From an uncultured Terriglobus sp. (GTDB taxonomy: Bacteria; Acidobacteriota; Terriglobia; Terriglobales; Acidobacteriaceae): DNA of 11,060 nucleotides. Location of the stretch: contig CALMRM010000301.1 in assembly GCA_937871605.1 (NCBI GenBank), positions 1 through 11,060 on the forward strand, written 5' to 3'. The translations under genes were made by a program, and so were the position numbers. Below are positions 6,983 through 11,060 of this stretch, in pieces (the stretch's first letter is position 1; each line of letters opens with the position of its first letter). The notes beneath the pieces are model-generated. The model had not been told where the DNA came from. It did no database searches and worked only from the letters and a program-made list of their open reading frames with translations.

Positions 6983-7789
6983 CTACGAGCCAAGGCCCTT
7001 ACGAGGTTTTGACGCGTTCGACATCTCAGCGGCATCCGGCCCGGCAGCGCGGGGGTCTGCCACGCGGCGGCGCTGGCGGGCCGCCTCAAACATGACCACC
7101 GCTCCCGCCACCGACACATTCAGCGACGGCACCGCGCCCAGCATGGGAATGCGCAGGAGGAAGTCACACGTTTTGCGCGAGAGGTCGTGCAGGCCCGCGC
7201 CTTCGCGCCCCAGCACCAGGGCCACGTCGCCCCGAAAGTCGAACTGGTCGTAGTCGGCGGTGCCGCGCTCATCGAGTCCTACGATCCAGATATTGTGCCG
7301 TTTCAGCTCTTCCAGCGCTCGCACCAGGTTGGTGACGCGGGCCACACGGACGTGCTCCGTGGCACCTGCGGATGCCTTCGCGACCGTGCCGCTGATCGGT
7401 GCGGCACGCCGTTCGGGAATCAACACGCCGTCCACACCCGCACCATCTGCCGTGCGCAGCAGCGCTCCCAGGTTATGCGGGTCCTCAACACCGTCCAGCG
7501 CCAGCAGAAATCGCTTTGCGCCGCTCGTTGGCTGCAACAGGTCTTCCAATGCCAGGGCACGGCGCTCACGCAAAAAGGCAGCCGCGCCGCCGTGGTTTTC
7601 CGTGCGGGTCATGCGCGAGAGCTCGTCGCGGCTGCCATGCGCCACACGGATTCGCGCCGCGCGGCACTGCTCCAGCAGCGCGGCCACACGCGGGTTGGGC
7701 GGCCCTGCGAGAACGGTGACGTGGTCCACCTCGCCGGGGCGCACGCGCACCGCCTCTGCCACGGAGTGGACCCCGAACACTACCTCCAA
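6983..7789 (-). CDS. rlmB: 23S rRNA 2'-O-ribose methyltransferase (SpoU/TrmH family)
   Basis: The product is 268 aa. It uses S-adenosylmethionine to methylate the 2'-OH of a guanosine in 23S rRNA (Gm2251 in E. coli). The N-terminal substrate-binding domain (about 1-85) starts EVVFGVHSVAEAVR, the RlmB pattern. The SPOUT catalytic domain carries motif 1, LDGVEDPHNLGALLRTA (98-114, N106), and motifs 2/3, LVLGREGAGL (191-200) and PMLGAVPSLNVSVAGA (215-230). These form the knotted cofactor pocket. I placed the start at TTG 7789 because AGGGAG lies 7 nt upstream (7797-7802) and the protein then begins at the family N-terminus. The frame remains open to an ATG at 7990, but that extension looks non-coding and overlaps the divergent promoter region. 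A charged tail (AARQRRRVADPRAAG onward) is not conserved. It is the first gene of a likely two-gene operon with the M1-like gene. Confidence 0.92.
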   Translation of the reverse strand: MEVVFGVHSVAEAVRVRPGEVDHVTVLAGPPNPRVAALLEQCRAARIRVAHGSRDELSRMTRTENHGGAAAFLRERRALALEDLLQPTSGAKRFLLALDGVEDPHNLGALLRTADGAGVDGVLIPERRAAPISGTVAKASAGATEHVRVARVTNLVRALEELKRHNIWIVGLDERGTADYDQFDFRGDVALVLGREGAGLHDLSRKTCDFLLRIPMLGAVPSLNVSVAGAVVMFEAARQRRRVADPRAAGPDAAEMSNASKPRKGLGS

Positions 7790-7939
7790 GCGAGGGCTCC
7801 CTGCGCTGGAGCAGCGATGCGGGTGCAACGGAAAACGAGAGGCGTACGCACATTCAAAGTTTACGCGCCGAGGTCGAGACGTCCGTCTGCTGTGCTGACG
7901 AGCGTAGCCGGGTGAGGCAATCTCCGGTTCAGTTCCGCG

Positions 7940-7945
7940 TATACT
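7940..7945 (+). promoter_or_regulatory. Possible -10 element of the M1 peptidase promoter
   Basis: TATACT matches the TATAAT consensus at 5 of 6 positions and stands about 100 bp before the GTG start at 8043, implying a leader of about 90 nt. The -35 region is weak by eye. It lies in the AT-richer part of the divergent spacer. Confidence 0.4.
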
Positions 7946-8028
7946 GTGGCCAACCTGATAGTTCAGTTGCTTTATCAACAGTGCCCACACACTGCTGATG
8001 GTGCGTATCTGCCTGTCCCGTTCACCCT

Positions 8029-8033
8029 GGAGG
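8029..8033 (+). promoter_or_regulatory. Ribosome binding site deciding the GTG start of the M1 peptidase
   Basis: GGAGG, followed by 9 nt and GTG 8043, is the best Shine-Dalgarno in the area. It favours GTG 8043 over ATG 7998, whose product would carry 15 extra residues before the signal peptide. Confidence 0.75.
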
Positions 8034-8042
8034 ACTCACGCC

Positions 8043-10055
8043 GTGGCGCTTTACTTCCGACTCGATCGTATTTGCACTGCAGCTCTGCTGACGCTGGCTG
8101 CATTGACGCCAGTCCTGATGTCTGCGCAGAGTCCCTCTGCTGCCGCAGCAGCCCAGGCCGGCTACGATCCGCGCGTGACCTTTGCGCCGCTCACGCTGCC
8201 GGACCCGGTCAACGCCTACCGCAGCAGCAACGGCGCGCCCGGCCCAGCCTTTTGGCAGAACGAAGCCAGCTACGAGATGCACGCCACGCTGCACACCGCG
8301 GAAAAGCAGCTGAGCAACGACGAGACGATTACCTACACCAACAACAGCCCGGACGCGCTGCCCAGCCTGTGGGTGCAGCTGGAACAGAACATCTACAAGA
8401 AGGAATCGCGTTCACGCCTGGCCAGCGGCGGTGCCCGCCGTCGCCGCCCGGGCACGCCGGAGCCTGCAACGCCGCCCGTGACCACGACGGATGGCTTTGT
8501 TTTCGACTCGGTCGAGATCGAGGCAGGCAAGCAGACCACCAAGGCTGACTACATCGTCGATGACACCCGCATGCAGATCCGCCTCGCGGAGCCGTTGCGC
8601 GCAAAGGGTGGCCAGCTCAAGATCCACCTGAAGTACCACTACACCATACCCGGCGTGTGGGGTGGCCGCACGTCGTGGGGCATGTCGAAGCAGGGCGAAA
8701 TCTACGACATGGCACAGTGGTACCCGCGCATGGCGGTGTACGACGACCTGCGCGGATGGGACACCCTGCCCTACATTGGCGCGGAGTTTTACCTGGAGTA
8801 CGGCCGCTTCGACTACTACCTGACCGTGCCCGCAAACATGATCGTGGCCGGTTCTGGCGAACTGGTGAATCCAAAGGATGTGCTGACCAAGACCGAGATG
8901 GATCGCCTGGACCAGGCCCGCAAGAGCGATGCGACCGTCTACATCCGCAAGCCGGAAGAGGTCACCAACCCAGCATCGCGCCCGAAGCAGGGCGGCGACC
9001 TGACGTGGCACTTCCACATGGATCACACGCGCGATGCCGTATGGACAGCCTCACCCGTGTTCGTGTGGGACGCCGCGCGCATGAACCTGCCCGAGGGTAA
9101 GACCTCGCTGGCCATGAGCGTCTATCCGCCGGAGAGCGTGGGGCCGAACAAGTGGGACAAATCGACCGAGTACGTCAAGAACACCATCGAGAACTTCAGC
9201 AAGCACTGGTACCCGTATGAGTGGCCCACAGCGGTCAGTGTCGCGGGGTTCAGTACCGGCATGGAGTATCCCGGCATGGTCTTCGACGGCATCGACGACA
9301 AGGACGCCTTTTTCTTCTGGCTGACCGCGCACGAGATCGGCCACAACTGGTTTCCCATGATCGTCGGCTCGAACGAGCGGCGGCATGCGTTTATGGATGA
9401 GGGCTTCAACACCTTTATCGACATCGAAGAGAGCGACCTGTACGCGGGCGGCAAGTACGGCCCCAAACGCGATAGCGAGTACTCCGCCGGTGGCGAGCCT
9501 GCGGACATGATTTTGAAGGTGCTCGACGATCCCACCGCGCCCACGCTCATGGCTGCTGCTGACGACTACACGCTGCAGCTCGGCCATCCGGTCAGTTATT
9601 TCAAGGGTGCGTACGGCATGGTGCTGCTGCGCGAGCAGATCCTGGGGCCTGAACGGTTTGACTGGGCCTTCCGCCACTACATCCGTGACTGGGCCTACAA
9701 ACACCCGTCGCCATCCGACTTTTTTCGCGCCATGAGCAGCGAGGCGGGCGAGGACCTGAGCTGGTTTTGGAACGGCTGGTACCTGCACAACTGGAAGTAC
9801 GACGTGTCCGTGGACAAGATTGAGGGCAGCACCGTCACGGTCACCAACCACGGCCAGTTGGTGCTGCCGACGCCGGTGGAAGTCGTCTTTACCGACGGCA
9901 CCAAGCAGCGCATCACGCTGCCCGTGGAGACGTGGCTGACCACCGGCACGCACACCTGGACACTGGACAACAAAACACCCATCGCCTCCGTCACCGCCGA
10001 CCCCGACCACAAGCTGCCGGACGACAACCGCGCCAACAATACAAAGCGCATGTAG
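8043..10055 (+). CDS. Secreted M1-family zinc metallopeptidase (aminopeptidase type)
   Basis: The product is 670 aa from GTG 8043. A signal peptide is clear (TAALLTLAALTPVL, probable cleavage after MSA at 28), so it works in the periplasm or outside. The N-terminal beta domain (about 60-345) is followed by the catalytic domain. GMEYPG at 406-411 is the M1 GxMEN-type substrate motif. HEIGH (430-434), followed after 18 residues by E453 in DEGFN, gives a complete HExxH-x18-E zinc site. YFKGAYG (518-524) supplies the transition-state tyrosine. The C-terminal part (about 595-670) looks like a small beta domain ending in LPDDNRANNTKRM. M1 enzymes trim amino acids from peptide N-termini; the exact specificity cannot be read here. 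The gene is divergent from rlmB and the zinc-less M1-like gene. A degraded copy of its last 14 codons lies about 310 bp downstream. Confidence 0.94.
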   Translation: MALYFRLDRICTAALLTLAALTPVLMSAQSPSAAAAAQAGYDPRVTFAPLTLPDPVNAYRSSNGAPGPAFWQNEASYEMHATLHTAEKQLSNDETITYTNNSPDALPSLWVQLEQNIYKKESRSRLASGGARRRRPGTPEPATPPVTTTDGFVFDSVEIEAGKQTTKADYIVDDTRMQIRLAEPLRAKGGQLKIHLKYHYTIPGVWGGRTSWGMSKQGEIYDMAQWYPRMAVYDDLRGWDTLPYIGAEFYLEYGRFDYYLTVPANMIVAGSGELVNPKDVLTKTEMDRLDQARKSDATVYIRKPEEVTNPASRPKQGGDLTWHFHMDHTRDAVWTASPVFVWDAARMNLPEGKTSLAMSVYPPESVGPNKWDKSTEYVKNTIENFSKHWYPYEWPTAVSVAGFSTGMEYPGMVFDGIDDKDAFFFWLTAHEIGHNWFPMIVGSNERRHAFMDEGFNTFIDIEESDLYAGGKYGPKRDSEYSAGGEPADMILKVLDDPTAPTLMAAADDYTLQLGHPVSYFKGAYGMVLLREQILGPERFDWAFRHYIRDWAYKHPSPSDFFRAMSSEAGEDLSWFWNGWYLHNWKYDVSVDKIEGSTVTVTNHGQLVLPTPVEVVFTDGTKQRITLPVETWLTTGTHTWTLDNKTPIASVTADPDHKLPDDNRANNTKRM

Positions 10056-10091
10056 GTGGCGTGAAAAACATTCGCCCTGGTGCAGCCGAAA

Positions 10092-10191
10092 CTGAGCCTC
10101 CAACTAGAGGCTCGGCGGGGCTGCACGACAGGACTGAGGCGCTGAGCATTCAGCTAAAAACTCGGCGCGGCCGAACGACAGGACTGACACG
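10092..10191 (+). repeat. 50-bp tandem direct repeat, two diverged copies
   Basis: Copies at 10092-10141 and 10142-10191 are offset by exactly 50 bp. Both begin ctgagc, and their second halves (10111-10137 and 10161-10187) agree at 24 of 27 positions, sharing acgacaggactga. The first halves are diverged. The repeat follows the M1 peptidase gene; no reading frame is evident. Confidence 0.75.
10094..10113 (+). terminator. Short hairpin downstream of the M1 peptidase
   Basis: A perfect 7-bp stem, gagcctc/gaggctc, with a 6-nt loop starts 38 bp after the TAG of the M1 gene. It lies inside the first 50-bp repeat copy and is absent from the second. No T-run follows, so its action as a terminator is only a possibility. 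Confidence 0.35.
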
Positions 10192-10202
10192 AAGACGAGG
10201 GT

Positions 10203-10283
10203 GCGGGCTGAAGGCCCGTGTTGTAAAAGTCTGGGGCGAAGCCCCAGGTAGCAGTGGCCAACAGATGCGGGCTGAAGGCCCGC
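10203..10283. repeat. Array of three REP-like hairpins
   Basis: Three tight palindromes stand in a row: cgggc/gcccg (10204-10208 with 10214-10218), tggggc/gcccca (10232-10237 with 10241-10246) and gcgggc/gcccgc (10267-10272 with 10278-10283). The first and third share the loop tgaag and nearly the same stem. This is the layout of bacterial REP/BIME-type intergenic elements. No coding frame is supported here. Confidence 0.75.
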
Positions 10284-10290
10284 GTTATGC
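10242..10290. repeat. 49-bp REP-like repeat, copy 1
   Basis: This block begins ccccaggtag and ends gcgttatgc. It recurs at 10924-10972 with a single mismatch (48 of 49), in the same orientation. It contains the gcgggc-tgaag-gcccgc hairpin. Near identity between copies 682 bp apart means recent spread or conversion. Confidence 0.85.
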
Positions 10291-10367
10291 CAAGCAAACT
10301 ACCAACCGATACGAACCGCGAACGTTACATAGCGCGCCTCCAGCCCGCAACCGCCAGGCGACCGTAA

Positions 10368-10409
10368 TTGCCGGACGACAACCGCAGTAACAATTCGAAA
10401 CGCATATAG
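10368..10409 (+). pseudogene. Relic of a second M1 peptidase copy (C-terminal 13 codons plus stop)
   Basis: Read from 10368 this gives LPDDNRSNNSKRI and a TAG stop. The intact M1 peptidase ends LPDDNRANNTKRM and a TAG stop (10014-10055). The DNA agrees at 34 of 42 positions, and the three residue changes are conservative (A/S, T/S, M/I). Weaker likeness appears to continue upstream to about 10345 (accgcc...cgacc) but with a frame break. This looks like the tail of a former tandem paralogue whose body was lost, or of a duplicated 3' end. Confidence 0.7.
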
Positions 10410-10424
10410 CCAAATGGCCGGGAT

Positions 10425-10892
10425 CTACGAGGATCTTCGCAACTGCCGGAACAAATGCTTACTTTGCACCGCAAGAAACAGCAGCCACACAAGAAAGAAG
10501 AACACATCGATTGCGGCAGGACCATGCCGGTGGAGACGGATGGCAGCGGACACCGTGCTCACGAGTGCTAAGACGATGAGCACGGCTGTATAGACAGGCA
10601 GAACCCACGGTTGCATCGGGTGAGCGGCTAGGCGATCTCGCCACGCCGCTCGTTCCTCCTGTGAGATCGTCCAACTGCCGGTACGGTAATAACGGCGGAC
10701 CGCAACATAAAGCACGCGGACAGGTAAGGCGAAGCAGATAAGTGCACCCGCAGATGCTAAAGCCCTGATTCCGACAGGCAGGCCTTGCGCGCAGGCCACC
10801 CACAAGAAACCGCCCATCGCGAACACAGCCGCAAGGATGAGGAGGCGTGCCAGCATCAAGCCACGAGCCTTCGCTACGACAGCGCTCTGCAT
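10425..10892 (-). CDS. Small four-helix membrane protein of unknown function
   Basis: The product is 155 aa from the ATG at 10892, chosen because AGGAGG (10897-10902) lies 4 nt upstream. The frame runs on to 11000, but that part is made of the 49-bp repeat. Four hydrophobic segments are visible at about 12-35, 41-66, 96-118 and 126-143. They are separated by a polar loop (about 67-95, RRYYRTGSWTISQEERAAWR) that would face one side, and the C-terminal tail is basic (KHLFRQLRRSS). I do not recognise a family and see no catalytic motif. It runs toward the M1 gene (convergent) and ends 15 bp from the M1 tail relic. Its base composition is somewhat less GC-rich than the neighbours, which would suit an accessory gene. 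Confidence 0.75.
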   Translation of the reverse strand: MQSAVVAKARGLMLARLLILAAVFAMGGFLWVACAQGLPVGIRALASAGALICFALPVRVLYVAVRRYYRTGSWTISQEERAAWRDRLAAHPMQPWVLPVYTAVLIVLALVSTVSAAIRLHRHGPAAIDVFFFLVWLLFLAVQSKHLFRQLRRSS

Positions 10893-10923
10893 ACCCCCTC
10901 CTGCGCGGCAGAATAGCACGGGC

Positions 10924-10972
10924 CCCCAGGTAGCTGTGGCCAACAGATGCGGGCTGAAGGCCCGCGTTATGC
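10924..10972. repeat. 49-bp REP-like repeat, copy 2
   Basis: Same orientation as copy 1 (10242-10290), with one base different (a to t at 10935). It lies just upstream of the membrane-protein gene on the - strand, so the two copies bracket that gene as direct repeats. Confidence 0.85.
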
Positions 10973-10974
10973 GC

Positions 10975-11050
10975 GTAAACGAGCCAATGTACAGGTGCAC
11001 GAACGCTTCGTAGCGCGGGCCGTGCGCCCCCCACTGGCTGGCTCGTTTAC
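10975..11050. repeat. 12-bp perfect inverted repeat enclosing 52 bp
   Basis: gtaaacgagcca (10975-10986) and tggctcgtttac (11039-11050) are perfect reverse complements. The interior contains further short GC palindromes. It begins 3 bp after the second 49-bp repeat and stops 10 bp before the window edge. It could be a mini element, an operator region or the stem of a transcript; the window does not show what lies beyond. Confidence 0.65.
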
Positions 11051-11060
11051 AAAACTCCCA

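Larger units (their letters stand above)
7790..8042. other. Divergent intergenic spacer between rlmB and the M1 peptidase gene
   Basis: This 253-bp stretch separates two outward-facing genes and should hold both promoters. The only reasonable core element I see is TATACT at 7940-7945 on the + strand; GTATAC is self-complementary, so it could be read on either strand. The part next to rlmB is GC-rich and the part around 7950-7980 is more AT-rich. I see no operator palindrome, riboswitch or small RNA gene that I can support. Confidence 0.5.
10056..10424. other. Gene-free, repeat-rich spacer
   Basis: Between the M1 stop and the end of the membrane-protein gene I see no credible intact gene. The space is occupied by the tandem 50-bp repeat, the three-hairpin array and the M1 tail relic. 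About 10291-10345 holds nothing I can identify. Confidence 0.7.

Noticed and set aside
9051..10103. 350-codon open frame antisense to the M1 peptidase
   Set aside because: Mirror frame of a strongly supported gene with HEIGH-x18-E; no motif or ribosome site of its own.
10242..10972. Possible CRISPR from the repeated 49-bp block
   Set aside because: Only two copies 682 bp apart with a gene between them and no regular spacers or cas genes; it fits a REP-like element.
10893..11000. N-terminal extension of the membrane protein to the ATG at 11000
   Set aside because: The extension is the translated 49-bp repeat, and AGGAGG stands just before the ATG at 10892.

Overview
This is a GC-rich, densely coded bacterial segment. 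The RNase III insertion style, the tandem signal peptidases, the M1 peptidase types and the abundant GC-rich palindromic intergenic repeats fit an Acidobacteriota member, probably family Acidobacteriaceae (Terriglobus/Granulicella-like). That assignment is inference from gene content and sequence style; no marker in the window proves it.

Left part, + strand (2-4598): the 3' end of a TPR-type protein, then rnc (RNase III) overlapping a first signal peptidase I gene (lepB) by ATGA. A 147-bp nested palindromic repeat separates these from a second, divergent signal peptidase I gene, followed 10 bp later by an AsmA-family membrane-anchored protein. The AsmA-type gene carries an in-frame, GC-rich palindromic stretch of about 145 bp near its 3' end that looks like an inserted repeat. 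The theme is RNA processing followed by protein export and envelope maturation.

Middle, - strand (7789-4612): rlmB (23S rRNA 2'-O-ribose methyltransferase, SpoU/TrmH fold), then 19 bp later a large secreted protein with the architecture of an M1 aminopeptidase whose HExxH zinc motif has been replaced by QPLAA. It is very probably a catalytically dead M1 homologue. This gene is convergent with the AsmA-type gene, with only 13 bp between stops.

Right part: a divergent spacer (7790-8042) leads to an intact secreted M1 metallopeptidase on the + strand (8043-10055) with a perfect HEIGH-x18-E site. A repeat-rich, gene-free spacer follows. It holds a short hairpin after the stop, a 50-bp tandem duplication, a run of REP-like hairpins and, most notably, a 42-bp relic that still reads as the C-terminal 13 residues plus stop of a second copy of the M1 peptidase. 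A small four-helix membrane protein (- strand) follows. Upstream of it lie a second copy of the 49-bp REP-like repeat and a 12-bp inverted repeat at the window edge.

I found no defence system, CRISPR, tRNA or rRNA gene, or transposase. The most unusual features are the zinc-less M1 protein near an active M1 gene, the M1 C-terminal relic, and the palindromic elements, one of which lies inside a coding sequence.
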